From Acetofilamentum sp. (GTDB taxonomy: Bacteria > CAIWAD01), in assembly GCA_020726405.1 (NCBI GenBank), contig DYSB01000004.1, positions 1 through 52,126 of the forward strand: 52,126 bases of DNA, written 5' to 3'. Position 1 is the first letter of the stretch. Each line of letters begins with the position of its first letter. Shown here in pieces: positions 18,586-27,114 of the stretch. Under the pieces are notes generated by a model. It was not told the origin of the DNA. It did not search any database and was given only the letters and a program-made list of their open reading frames with translations. A program made the translations under genes and the position numbers.

Positions 18586-21500
18586 GCGAGGGCCTCCTGC
18601 AGCGGAGCGCCCAACCGCAGGGCCCACTCCACCAGCCGGGGGGCGATCCCCGGATGCGTGAAGGGATCCGCGCCGCCCAGCACTGTCTGCAGCCACGGAT
18701 CCTCCCAGAGGTATTCGCGCTGCCGGTACCACTCCTTCTCCAGCTCGGGCTCGCGCTCCTCGCTCTGGGCCTGCAGGCACTCCAGGGCCAGCGCCTCGCT
18801 GACGGCGGGCAGCCAGGGCAGCCAGGCCAGCTGCCCGAGGCGCCAGGCCTCCAGCCACTCCCGCAGCCGCGCGACGGGGTCCGCCACGGCGGGCAGTTCC
18901 AGCTCCTCGTCCAGGAAGATCAGGTGGCTGACTCCGGCGCCGCCCTGGGCGCTCCAGACCAAATGGCGCAGCCAGGGCGTGCCGAGGGCCGAGCCGGCGC
19001 GACGCCGGGCCCAGCACTCCACGCGCCGGGGCGCGGGGGCCGGCAGGTTGGCCCGCAGCCGGAATCCGTCGATCCGCAGCTCCACGTCGCGGGTCTCCGG
19101 CAGATCCTCGCCCTGCAGAGCCAGCGTGCGGCGCTCCAGCAGGTCCTGCGCCTCACTCCGCCCGGCCAGCAATTCGGCGCGGCCGGGATGACCCCAGGGC
19201 AGCAAGCCGGCGGCCCGCAGCCGGGGCTCCTGCTCACCCTCCGGCAGCCCCTGCCCGGCCCAGCGCAGCAGTGTGTGACGCAGTCGCCCCAGCGTGGGGC
19301 GGTCGCTGGCGAAGGGTTCCTCCTCAGCCGGATGCCCGCCGTCCCAGGGCAGGCTGAGCCCCGCCCGGCGCAGCAGGCTGCGGGCTGGATTCGTCTGGAA
19401 GGCCTCCAGCTCCTCCAGCGTGAGCTCGCGGGCGGGCTCGGGCAGATCCAGCGCGTCCAGCAGTGGATGGCTGGCCACCAGTTCTGCCGGCTCGCGCCGG
19501 GCCCGGGCCAGGCGCTGGGCGGCCCGACCCCAGCCGGGATGATGGCCTGCCGGCCGGGCCTGTGGAGAGAATGCCGCGGGGCTGAAGGCCTGCAGGGCGT
19601 GCTCGCGCACGTGCCCGGCGGGATCACCCAACAGGTCCAGCAGTTCGCTGACCACCGTGGAGGGCGGCCGGCGGCGGTTCTCCTTCACGTCGCGTCCGGT
19701 CCAGAACAGCAGCAGGTTGTCCCGCGCGCAGCCCAGGGCCTCCAGGAAAAGCGCGCGGTCCTGCAGCCGGGGCTGGCGATCCCCGCGCCGGCAGGGACTC
19801 AGGCAAAGGTCCAGCTCGTCCCGGCGACTGGGGCGCGGGAAGACCGTGTCGTCCAGGCCCAGCAGCACGATCACGCGGGCGGGCAGGCCATGGCAGGCCA
19901 GCATGGGGGCCAGGGTCAGGCGACCGTCGAAGCCCCCGCCGCGGATGCCCTCGTCCTCGGCCAGGGTACGCAGCAGGAAGTCCCGGGCGCTGCCGAAGGC
20001 GAGGGCTTCGGCAGCAGCGCCGGCCCGCGCGGCGGCTTCGCCGGACAACAGGCGCTCGCGCAACTCATGCAGTTCGCGCTCCTCCTCCTCGTCCGGGGAG
20101 AAGAAGCGCGGCAGCCACTCCAGCAGCCAGCGCGTCCAGCCCTCCGGCGTGCGCGGGGATTCGATCTCGGCCTCGAAGCGGCGCAGGGTCTGCAGCCACT
20201 CGAAGAAGGCCTGCAGGCGCTCGGGCTTCTCGCCGGCGGCCGGCAGGGCCACCAGCCCCTCCACTAGACTGTCCCGGGACATGGCGTAGCCCAGCAGCAG
20301 GCGATCCAGTCCGGCGCGCCAGCTGTGTTCGTCCACGGCCGGCAGGCCCAGCCGGCGGCGGGACTCGGCGTCCCAGCCCCAGCGGATGCCCGCCGCGCGA
20401 CACCAGTCCAGGGCGATGGCGAGGGCATCCACTTCCAGCCCCTGCCGCCGGCGCAGCGCCGCGCACTGCAGCGGGGCGAGCACGCGACCGCTCTCCCAGC
20501 GCCCGCCGGCCAGTTGCAGCAGTTCGGCCAGCACCACGCCCAGGCCGCGGCCGGTAGCGGGTCCCAGCACGCGCCAGGGAATCTGCCGCGCGGGTTCCTG
20601 GCTGGAGAAGACCGCTTCGAAAGCCGGCCGGACGCTCTCCAGCTCGGGACAGAGCACCAGGACATCGCCGGGGCTGAGCTCCGGCTCGCGCTCGAACAGG
20701 TCCAGCAGGCAATCCAGCAGGACCTCCACCTGGCGCTGGGGCGAATGGCAGGAGTGGAATTGCAGGCTGTCGTCGAGGGGTAGCGGATCGGGCAGCGGAC
20801 TCACGTGGAACAGGCTGGACTGCAGGTGCCCCAGCAGAGTGCGCGGGGCCGGCGGCTCGTCTTGCGGGCCGCGGAACTCGGCGTCGCGCTCGAGCAGCTC
20901 GTCGATCCAGGCTCCCAGCTCGCTGCCGCAGGCGGCCAGCAGAGGTGCGCGCCCCTCGGCCTCTTCCATGGCCTGGCGGGGCCGCCGGCCGGGCAAGTCG
21001 CCCCAGTATTCGCGGGAGGGATTGAGCAGGTAGAGGCGCACGGGCAGGTGCCTGGCGAGGGCGTCGAACAGGTCCAGCTGGGCGGGGGGCAGGCTGCCCA
21101 GGGCGAACAGGCTCAGGCGCGGCGGCAGACCGGCGGGCGGCCCTGTGCGCTCGAGCGTGGCCAGCCAGTCCGCCTGCAGGTTGGCGCGCTGGGGCTGGGG
21201 TAGGTCCCGGCGCAGGCGCCGCCAGAGCTGGCGTTGCCAGACCAGCGTGGGCGAGTCGGGCGGCGGCTCCCCGCCGGGCAGGCGCGCGGCCTCGGGATGG
21301 CCCTCCCAGTCCAGCAGCCAGCGCGGCCGGTACACGAGGTATTGGTCAAAGAGGCCGGCCAGACGGCGCGCCAGCCCGTGGCGCAGATTGCCGGCCCGGT
21401 CCCGCTCCAGCAGGCGGGCGACGGCCTCGGAACCCGGACCCTCCAGGCAGGCGGGCAGCAAGGCGGCGATCCGCCAGGCCAGGGCCTCGGGCTCCCAGGG

Positions 21501-21752
21501 CGAGCGCGCGCCTGCGGCTTCGTCGGCCGGGCGCAGCAGCTCGTCCCAGAGGAAGCGGGCAGGAAAGGGCGTGTGCAGACCGGCCACGCCGCCCAGGCGG
21601 GTGGCCAGCTCCAGCGGCAGGCGCCGGGCCATGCCCACGGATTCGACGATCACCACCTCGCGGGCGGCGGGTCCGGGCGGCGCGGCGGCCAGGTCCTCGG
21701 CCAGGCGATCGAAGAGGGATTCGCTGCGGGCTTCCTGCACCACGTGGATCAT
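18582..21752 (-). CDS. recC: RecBCD exonuclease V gamma subunit RecC
   Basis: The 1056-residue product is similar in size to E. coli RecC (1122). Typical parts are the N-terminal MIHVVQEARSESLFDRLAED, DVLVLCPELESVRPAFEAVF and the inactive-helicase landmark LACHGLPARVIVLLGLDDTV. RecC recognises Chi and holds RecB and RecD together. The start at ATG 21752 aligns with other RecC N-termini; the frame is open 66 bp further up but that adds non-homologous sequence. It is the first gene of recC-recB-recD, each overlapping the next, so equal stoichiometry is expected. No internal damage is seen across 8.5 kb. Confidence 0.94.
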   Translation of the reverse strand: MIHVVQEARSESLFDRLAEDLAAAPPGPAAREVVIVESVGMARRLPLELATRLGGVAGLHTPFPARFLWDELLRPADEAAGARSPWEPEALAWRIAALLPACLEGPGSEAVARLLERDRAGNLRHGLARRLAGLFDQYLVYRPRWLLDWEGHPEAARLPGGEPPPDSPTLVWQRQLWRRLRRDLPQPQRANLQADWLATLERTGPPAGLPPRLSLFALGSLPPAQLDLFDALARHLPVRLYLLNPSREYWGDLPGRRPRQAMEEAEGRAPLLAACGSELGAWIDELLERDAEFRGPQDEPPAPRTLLGHLQSSLFHVSPLPDPLPLDDSLQFHSCHSPQRQVEVLLDCLLDLFEREPELSPGDVLVLCPELESVRPAFEAVFSSQEPARQIPWRVLGPATGRGLGVVLAELLQLAGGRWESGRVLAPLQCAALRRRQGLEVDALAIALDWCRAAGIRWGWDAESRRRLGLPAVDEHSWRAGLDRLLLGYAMSRDSLVEGLVALPAAGEKPERLQAFFEWLQTLRRFEAEIESPRTPEGWTRWLLEWLPRFFSPDEEEERELHELRERLLSGEAAARAGAAAEALAFGSARDFLLRTLAEDEGIRGGGFDGRLTLAPMLACHGLPARVIVLLGLDDTVFPRPSRRDELDLCLSPCRRGDRQPRLQDRALFLEALGCARDNLLLFWTGRDVKENRRRPPSTVVSELLDLLGDPAGHVREHALQAFSPAAFSPQARPAGHHPGWGRAAQRLARARREPAELVASHPLLDALDLPEPARELTLEELEAFQTNPARSLLRRAGLSLPWDGGHPAEEEPFASDRPTLGRLRHTLLRWAGQGLPEGEQEPRLRAAGLLPWGHPGRAELLAGRSEAQDLLERRTLALQGEDLPETRDVELRIDGFRLRANLPAPAPRRVECWARRRAGSALGTPWLRHLVWSAQGGAGVSHLIFLDEELELPAVADPVARLREWLEAWRLGQLAWLPWLPAVSEALALECLQAQSEEREPELEKEWYRQREYLWEDPWLQTVLGGADPFTHPGIAPRLVEWALRLGAPLQEALA

Positions 21753-22025
21753 GAGAGTCCTGTGCGCTGGTGGTTGGGGGAGCGCCGGCGCGGCGCTCGG
21801 TCGAAGCTCAAGATACAAGGAGGCTGGACGTCAACGACGAGTCCTCGCCGCCGGTGATCCATTCGAACAGCGGCCTCGGGCTTACCCGGGACCTGGAACC
21901 CCGGCTGGATTGTGCGCTGGATTTGGGCTGGAACAGGGGGGCGGCCTGGAGAAGACGCAGAACTGGCAACCGGGCGTGCGCCGTTCCAGCGGCACGGCCT
22001 CAGGCTGGGGCTGGTGTCCCGCTGC

Positions 22026-22484
22026 TCAGCGGCCGAAGGCGATCTCGTCGGAGAGCTCGTTGCGGTCGTCGCTCTGGTAGGGGAAGTACTCGGCCAGTTT
22101 CCCGCCCACCCGATTGACGGCCTCCGCCAGTCCGTCACCGAAGTTGTCGGCGGCGAAGTGGGCGGACATGTCCCCGGCGATCTCCCGCCAGAAGGCGTCG
22201 CCCACGCGCTGGTGCAGGGCCTCGTCCCCCACGATGGCGAAGCGGTGGGAGCGGGTGGCCAGGTAGACCAACACGCCGTTGCGCTCCGCCGTGGCGTGCA
22301 TGCCCAGTCTGCCGAAGACCCGGCGCGCGCGCCGGTAGGGATCGCGGCCAAACCAGGGAATGTTCCCTTCCAGGTAGACGCGGATCTCCCCCGAGGTGAG
22401 CCGCTCCGCGGTCTCCACCGCCTGCTTGATCTGCTCCTGCTCGGCCTGACTCAGGAAGGCCGCCGGTTTGCTCTCGCGTGCCAT
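22026..22484 (-). CDS. TPM-domain protein, soluble type
   Basis: The 152-residue product starts at ATG 22484, preceded by GGAGG and one base after the stop of the membrane TPM gene. It has no signal peptide. The TPM domain is visible: LTSGEIRVYLE, RNGVLVYLATRSHRFAIVGD and the C-terminal LAEAVNRVGGKLAEYFP. TPM-domain proteins occur with LemA in bacteria and are linked to phosphatase or repair-like roles in plants; the bacterial role is uncertain. The lemA-TPM-TPM order is a known arrangement. Confidence 0.88.
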   Translation of the reverse strand: MARESKPAAFLSQAEQEQIKQAVETAERLTSGEIRVYLEGNIPWFGRDPYRRARRVFGRLGMHATAERNGVLVYLATRSHRFAIVGDEALHQRVGDAFWREIAGDMSAHFAADNFGDGLAEAVNRVGGKLAEYFPYQSDDRNELSDEIAFGR

Positions 22485-22485
22485 C

Positions 22486-23250
22486 TCACCACCCTCCACT
22501 GGCGCCGCCGCCGCCGGAGAAGCCCCCTCCGCCGGAGAAGCCGCCACCGCCGAATCCGCCGCCGCCACCGCCAAATCCGCCGCCGCCACCGCGCAGGGAC
22601 GAGCCCAGGATGCTGCCGATGATGAAGGGCGCCATGCCGCCGCCGCGCCGGCCGCCGCCCAGGAGGCCCAGCAGGGCCAGGATGCCCACCAGCCCCAACA
22701 GTCCCAGGCCCTGCGGGCGCCGGGTACGCTGAGGACGCGCGGCAGGCATCTGTCCTTGGGCCAGCGGATCGTTCGGCGCGATGGCCTGGGCCACGCGGAT
22801 CATCACGAACTGCAGGCGGGCCGCCGCCGGGTCGCGGGGGATCTCTTTCATCTCGCGCAGGATGCGTCCGGCGCTGATGTCAGGCAGCGCCTCCTCCAGC
22901 CCGTAGGCTACCTCCAGCCGTGAGGCGCGCTGGTTGGGCAGCACCAGGAACAGCACGCCGCGCTTGTTCTTGGCGTCGCCGATCTTCCAGTGCGCGAACA
23001 GGCGGTTGCCGTAGTCCGAAATCTCCGCGTCCGCCTCGGGCAACACGGCCACCACGAATTGGATGCCCGTGCGCTGCTCGAAAGCGTAGAGCTGCTCGGC
23101 CAACTGGTCGGCCTCCGGAGCGGAGACCAGCCTGGCCTCGTCCACGAAGTGGCGGGCGGGCGGGGCCGGCAGATCCTGGGCCCGGAGCAGGCCCGCGGAC
23201 AGGGAGAGCAGCAGGATGCAGAGCCAGAGCCGGGAACGCATGCGAATCAT
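22486..23250 (-). CDS. YgcG-like TPM-domain exported protein with glycine-rich tail
   Basis: The 254-residue product starts at ATG 23250 after GGAGGAG. It has a signal peptide (about 1-24, ending GLLRAQ), a periplasmic TPM domain (about 30-160: FVDEARLVSA, FVVAVLPEADAEISDYGNRL, KRGVLFLVLPNQR, RLEVAYGLEEALPD), a single TM segment (GLGLLGLVGILALLGLLGGG) and a tail dominated by Gly with Phe and Ser. This signal-TPM-TM-GlyRich order is standard for YgcG-like proteins. Its function is not settled; it is encoded with LemA and a second TPM protein. Confidence 0.9.
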   Translation of the reverse strand: MIRMRSRLWLCILLLSLSAGLLRAQDLPAPPARHFVDEARLVSAPEADQLAEQLYAFEQRTGIQFVVAVLPEADAEISDYGNRLFAHWKIGDAKNKRGVLFLVLPNQRASRLEVAYGLEEALPDISAGRILREMKEIPRDPAAARLQFVMIRVAQAIAPNDPLAQGQMPAARPQRTRRPQGLGLLGLVGILALLGLLGGGRRGGGMAPFIIGSILGSSLRGGGGGFGGGGGGFGGGGFSGGGGFSGGGGASGGW

Positions 23251-23306
23251 GGGCTCCTCCAGGGTTGGGTGGGAACGCCACGTGACACATGGCGTTCCGG
23301 AGCCTC

Positions 23307-23912
23307 TTACTTGCCGAAGTCCACCTTGGGGGCCTGCTCGGCGCCCTCGGCCGCCTCGAAGTAGGCATGTTTTTGCAGTCCGGCCATGCCAGCGATCAAC
23401 GAAGCCGGAAAGCGCCGGATGCTGGCGTTGAATTCCTTGGCCAGGTCGTTGAACATGCGGCGCTCCACGGCGATGCGGTTCTCCGAGCCTTCCAACTGGG
23501 TCTGCAAGTCCAGGAAGTTCTGGTTGGCCTTCAGGTCCGGATACCTCTCCACCACCACCATCAAGCGGGCCAGCGCGCTGGAGAGTTCGCCCTGGGCGGC
23601 CTGGAACTTGGCCAGTGTCTTGGGATCGTTCATGGCCTCCGGCGTGAGCTGGGCGGTCACCTGGGTGGCCTTGGCGCGGGCCTCGATGACCCCCGTGAGC
23701 GTCTCCTGCTCATGGCTGGCGTAGCCCTTCACCGTCTCGACCAGGTTGGGGATCAGGTCGGCCCGGCGCTGGTAGACGTTCTCCACGTTGCCCCACTGGC
23801 CTGTGACGCCTTCCTCCAGCGTGACCAACCGGTTGTAGGTTCTGACGGAGCTCAGCACCGCCCAAAGCAGCACGGCCGCGATGACGGCCAGAATGATCCA
23901 AGTCTTCTTCAT
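23307..23912 (-). CDS. lemA: LemA family protein
   Basis: The 201-residue product has an N-terminal membrane anchor (residues 4-22, WIILAVIAAVLLWAVLSSV) followed by a long helical bundle. Family motifs are present: YNRLVTLEEGVTGQWGNVEN, RRADLIPNLVETVKGYASHE, YPDLKANQNFLDLQTQLEGS and ENRIAVERRMFND. LemA is a membrane-anchored, outward-facing helical protein of unknown biochemical role, commonly beside TPM-domain genes. It is the first gene of lemA-TPM-TPM here, with 56 bp before the next gene. Confidence 0.95.
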   Translation of the reverse strand: MKKTWIILAVIAAVLLWAVLSSVRTYNRLVTLEEGVTGQWGNVENVYQRRADLIPNLVETVKGYASHEQETLTGVIEARAKATQVTAQLTPEAMNDPKTLAKFQAAQGELSSALARLMVVVERYPDLKANQNFLDLQTQLEGSENRIAVERRMFNDLAKEFNASIRRFPASLIAGMAGLQKHAYFEAAEGAEQAPKVDFGK

Positions 23913-24024
23913 CTCAACACCTCTTTGCTTCTCGCGTGGGGCTCCAATATCAGCAATGGCGGGCGGATGACGTCACCCCGCCGGATCGCGCTGTTCGACG
24001 GACCTGCGTCGGCGGGAGGGGGGA

Positions 24025-24424
24025 TCAGGCCAGCTTGTGGCCCAGCAGGCGCAGCAGCGGCTCCAGCTCCGCGCCGGGCCGCAGCTCCAGTCGCAGGCCG
24101 CGGCCTTCCGCATAGGCTCTGGTGTTGGCCAGTGTTTGGCGCAGGGCCGGCGGGAGGCCCGCATCCGCGTTCCCCCAGCACGATGCCCACCCAGAGGAAG
24201 CCGTGCTGGGGCGTAAGGTAGAGCAGCACACGTTCCTTGAGCTTCAGGCGCAGGGACCAGCCGAAGGACTTGCCCGGGTGCTTCCACTCTTCCGTCAGCG
24301 GTCCGTGCGCGGCGTCCGCCCGGCTGCACAGTTCGCGCCAGAGGGCCGCCGCGGGACCGAGGGCCGCGGCCAGCTCCGCTGCGTCCGGCGGCCGGGTCTT
24401 GTCATCGAAGCAGCTCAGGGCCAT
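24025..24424 (-). pseudogene. DUF3788 family protein, frameshifted
   Basis: ATG 24424 begins the DUF3788 pattern: a central EEWKHPGKSFGWSLRLKLKE, then VLLYLTPQHGFLWVGIVLG. At the C5 run 24172-24176 (GGGGG on the coding strand) the frame shifts. The other frame completes the domain: ADAGLPPALRQTLANTRAYA, then RLELRPGAELEPLLRLLGHK. Deleting one base gives 132 residues, a normal family length. DUF3788 has no established function. This is one of several genes here carrying exactly one extra base. Confidence 0.7.
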
Positions 24425-24496
24425 GGATCACCCCGTCCAGTTTGCGGCCACCGGGCTGGCGGATCCCTGCTGCAGCCCGACAGGCTGCTAACGGGC

Positions 24497-24607
24497 TCAG
24501 ACCTTCTTGACCTGCTTGTCGGCCTTTTTCTTGTCCTTCTGGTCGTGCTTGACCGAATCCTGCTTCTTGGCCTTGTCCTTGTCCTTTTTGCCGCCCTTGT
24601 CGCCCAT
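24497..24607 (-). CDS. 36-residue lysine/aspartate-rich small protein
   Basis: ATG 24605-24607 is preceded by a perfect AGGAGG with 6-bp spacing and opens a 36-codon frame ending in TGA. The product begins MGDKGGKKDKDKAKKQDSVK and ends KADKQVKKV; almost half of the residues are Lys and it contains no aromatic residues or Cys. Small proteins of this composition, often starting MGDKG, recur in many bacteria without known function. The strong ribosome-binding site and codon choice favour a real gene. It is likely disordered and could bind nucleic acid. Confidence 0.75.
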   Translation of the reverse strand: MGDKGGKKDKDKAKKQDSVKHDQKDKKKADKQVKKV

Positions 24608-24672
24608 GATGTCCTCCTGGTGTCGGAACCCGGCGGGTTCAGCGCCCGCCGACGCTGGGGCATCCACCCCGT

Positions 24673-25191
24673 CTAGGCAATCAGTTTCTGACCGATGCAG
24701 CGGAATTCCCGCACGAACAGCTCCAGCCGTTCCTCAATGGCCGGGTTGGACAGCACGCCATCCTGGAAGTCGCCGTCGTGGGCGTAGACCACCCGGGGCA
24801 GCTGGAGCATGCGCCACTCGTTCATGCACATCTGGGTGAGGTGCATGGAGCTTAAATAGCTCTTCTCGCCGCCCGCCGCACAGAGGATGCCGAAGAACTT
24901 GCCTTCGCAGCCCTTCATGCAATTGTCCAGCACCAGCTTCAACCCATCGTTGATGCTGTAGCAGTGCACGCCCATTCCAAAGATGTAGTTGTCCGCCAGC
25001 GCGATCCGCTCTGCCAGCTCCTTCATGGAAGGTGTCTTGCCCAGGTGGCAGGGACGCAGCTCCACTTCGCGCAGGTCCACGAAGTCCAGCTCCACCCCGG
25101 GCTCGGCGGCCAGTGTCTCGGCCACGCGCCGGCAAAGCTGACGGGACTGGGACGTGGGGCTCAGCGAACTGGACAACAGCAACGTCTTCAT
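24673..25191 (-). CDS. NAD(P)H-dependent FMN reductase / flavodoxin-like fold protein
   Basis: The 172-residue product starts at ATG 25191. The N-terminal strand-loop MKTLLLSSSLSPTSQSRQLC is the FMN-phosphate-binding loop of NADPH-dependent FMN reductases. It is followed by LDFVDLREVELRPC, ALADNYIFGMGVHCYSINDG and KFFGILCAAGGEKSYL. Expected role: flavin or quinone reduction or a related redox step in the cytoplasm. The frame is open far upstream (to 25929), but that part overlaps the divergent gene and lacks flavodoxin features. Partner and substrate are unknown. Confidence 0.85.
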   Translation of the reverse strand: MKTLLLSSSLSPTSQSRQLCRRVAETLAAEPGVELDFVDLREVELRPCHLGKTPSMKELAERIALADNYIFGMGVHCYSINDGLKLVLDNCMKGCEGKFFGILCAAGGEKSYLSSMHLTQMCMNEWRMLQLPRVVYAHDGDFQDGVLSNPAIEERLELFVREFRCIGQKLIA

Positions 25192-25437
25192 GGATATCCC
25201 TTTGGATGTGGGGCCGGGCGACCATCCGCCGGGCGGGACAGCACAAAATAGCTCATGGATCGGCATAAGGGTCAAGCCTAAGATTGTTCTGAAAACACCT
25301 TGGTTAGAAACTAAACTTTCCAGACATGATGAATGTCCTGCGATCTTTGTCGGCGGCGGTTCATTTTCCAGCCGTGACCGGAATTTCCCCGCGCCGAGCG
25401 GTGGACGACAGATCCCAGAACCCGACGGGAGGATCGC

Positions 25438-26436
25438 ATGCTGCACGGAAACCCAGGTCAGGTATCCAGAGGACGCTCCCTCCTCGTCGCTGCCCGGGGC
25501 TGGCTCCTGATCCTGCTGCTGCTTGGTGGCCTGTCCGCCGCCCGCGCGAGTGAGGTCTACACTCAGCCGCATAACGGCACGGGCACCATCCACCTCTCCT
25601 CTTGGTGGGATCCGGACGGCAGCGACTACGATCAAGTGGTCTGGGACAGTTTCGAGTTGGCCGGCACTCAGGCCATCACGGAAATCCGCTGGCGGGGTGG
25701 CCATGATCCCGCCTACGTCTACTGGACCTCTCCCGTGGTGGATTTCACCGTCGCCATCTGGGCCAACAACGGCGCGCTCTGGCAGCCGGATGTGATCCAC
25801 GTGCCGCTGGCCGAGTACCAGGCCGGGAGCACGTGCGGCGAAACTCCGGCAGGAAGGTTCGGCGGCGTGGCGCTGAGCGACTACCACCACCTGGTGGCTG
25901 GCGGCGAGGCGCCGGGTTATCTGCGCCACTTCGACGGCGTCAACTGGCAGCCCTTCGGCGGCGGCGTGGACGGCCAGGTCAACGCGCTGGCGCTCTACAA
26001 CGGCGAGCTGATCGCCGCCGGCTACTTCACGGAGTGCAACGGCCCGGCCAACTACATCGCGCAGTGGGACGATTCCTCCTGGTCGCCCCTGGGCGGACTC
26101 TACGGCGGCGGCTCCACCTCGGCCGTCTGCGCGCTGCTGTCCCGTGCGACGGATTGCGTGGCCGGCGGGATCTTCTACGGCAACGTGTCAGCCTGGACTG
26201 AAGCGGGCACGACGCTTGAGCCTGTTCATGACCTGACCATCAGCGCCAGCGGACCAGACGCCGTCCTGAGCTGGACGCCCACGGGTGCGCCGGAATACCA
26301 CGTCTACAGCGCCGACTTGGCCGCCGGGCCCTTTGCCACCTGGCTGGGCACCGCCTATGACGGGCAATTCACGGAATCCGGCGTGCTGGGCAGCGCGACC
26401 GCCCGCTTCTACCAAGTCCGGGCTGCCACTCCCTGA
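25438..26436 (+). CDS. Secreted protein, probably a chimera of two partial domains plus Fn3-like end
   Basis: The 332-residue product has a late signal peptide (hydrophobic core [16 protein letters not shown]). Residues ~40-130 look like a secreted beta-domain ([20 protein letters not shown]). Near residue 140 the text changes to a delivery-report-like propeller repeat ([20 protein letters not shown]). The C-terminal ~80 residues are Fn3-like ([20 protein letters not shown]). No sorting tail is present. The abrupt change suggests that an internal deletion fused two genes or domains. Upstream, an AT-rich patch (about 25280-25330) lies between this gene and the divergent reductase gene and probably holds promoters. 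Confidence 0.75.
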   Translation: MLHGNPGQVSRGRSLLVAARGWLLILLLLGGLSAARASEVYTQPHNGTGTIHLSSWWDPDGSDYDQVVWDSFELAGTQAITEIRWRGGHDPAYVYWTSPVVDFTVAIWANNGALWQPDVIHVPLAEYQAGSTCGETPAGRFGGVALSDYHHLVAGGEAPGYLRHFDGVNWQPFGGGVDGQVNALALYNGELIAAGYFTECNGPANYIAQWDDSSWSPLGGLYGGGSTSAVCALLSRATDCVAGGIFYGNVSAWTEAGTTLEPVHDLTISASGPDAVLSWTPTGAPEYHVYSADLAAGPFATWLGTAYDGQFTESGVLGSATARFYQVRAATP

Positions 26437-26474
26437 ACGAACGGCGCCGAAAGCGACCTGACCGACCATTCACT

Positions 26475-26516
26475 CTGGGGGCGGGCTGGAATTCAGACGC
26501 CCCCAGTCCTCTTTTT
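26475..26516 (+). terminator. Rho-independent terminator
   Basis: A 9-bp perfect stem, CTGGGGGCG (26475-26483) and CGCCCCCAG (26498-26506), has a 14-nt loop and is followed by TCCTCTTTTT. It lies 38 bp after the stop of the secreted protein gene and isolates it from the rrf2-suf operon. Confidence 0.8.
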
Positions 26517-26587
26517 GCACTTCCCGCGTCAACTCAGCTTGCGAGCCCGTGCCGCGAGTTCTACCTTGTTCATCAAGGACTAAAATC

Positions 26588-26604
26588 AGAACATGAACGG
26601 TTCT
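26588..26604 (+). promoter_or_regulatory. Candidate Rrf2 operator in front of the suf operon
   Basis: AGAAC (26588-26592) and GTTCT (26600-26604) form an inverted repeat with a 7-bp spacer, 16 bp upstream of the proposed GTG start. A second small palindrome, CCTTG-TTCAT-CAAGG (26564-26578), lies just before it. A weak promoter, TTGCGA (26539-26544), 17 bp, TACCTT (26562-26567), would place both downstream of or over the transcription start. This is a plausible site for autoregulation by the Fe-S-sensing Rrf2 protein; binding is inferred. Confidence 0.4.
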
Positions 26605-26619
26605 ACTTTTGGAGGCGCC

Positions 26620-27114
26620 GTGCTGCGCATCACCAAACAAACAGATTACGGCGTCGTGCTCATGACCCTGTTCGCCACCCGGCGCAGCGGCGAGGCGCGG
26701 AGCGCGCGGGACCTCGCCCTGGAAACGGGTCTGCCCCTGCCCATGGTCGGCAAGATCCTCAAGCTGCTGGTGCGCGAGGGCTTGCTGGCCAGCCAGCGCG
26801 GGGCGCGGGGCGGCTACCGGCTCGGACGGCCGGCCGGCCAGATCTACGTGGCGGACATCGTGCGCGCGCTGGAAGGCCCCATCGCCATCACCGAATGCGT
26901 GGAGACGGGACCTGGGGAGTGCCGCTTCCTGGCGTGCTGCTCGCTGCAGCCCACCTGGGTGCGGATCAACCAGGCCATCCAGCAGGTGCTGCAGGGAATC
27001 AGCCTGGAAGACATGGCCCCGGCCGACGGCGAGGGCTGCGGCGCGGCGGCCTGCCTCGGCGGGGCGCAGAAGTCCGTCCACGCGCTGCGGCAGTTGGCGG
27101 AGGGCGCGGCATGA
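26620..27114 (+). CDS. Rrf2 family SUF-system regulator
   Basis: The 164-residue product has an N-terminal winged HTH ([18 protein letters not shown], then [20 protein letters not shown] and [11 protein letters not shown]). A Cys cluster suited to an Fe-S cluster follows ([15 protein letters not shown], about residues 94-108). GTG 26620 is preferred because GGAGG lies just upstream and homologues start [13 protein letters not shown] 26593 lacks a ribosome-binding site and falls inside a putative operator. It overlaps the sufB start by 4 bp. Expected role: repress suf when the cluster is loaded and derepress under iron or oxidative stress. Confidence 0.92.
   Translation: MLRITKQTDYGVVLMTLFATRRSGEARSARDLALETGLPLPMVGKILKLLVREGLLASQRGARGGYRLGRPAGQIYVADIVRALEGPIAITECVETGPGECRFLACCSLQPTWVRINQAIQQVLQGISLEDMAPADGEGCGAAACLGGAQKSVHALRQLAEGAA

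Noticed and set aside
22486-22620. Gly-rich low-complexity region as a separate repeat element
   Set aside because: It is the ordinary glycine-rich tail of YgcG-like proteins.
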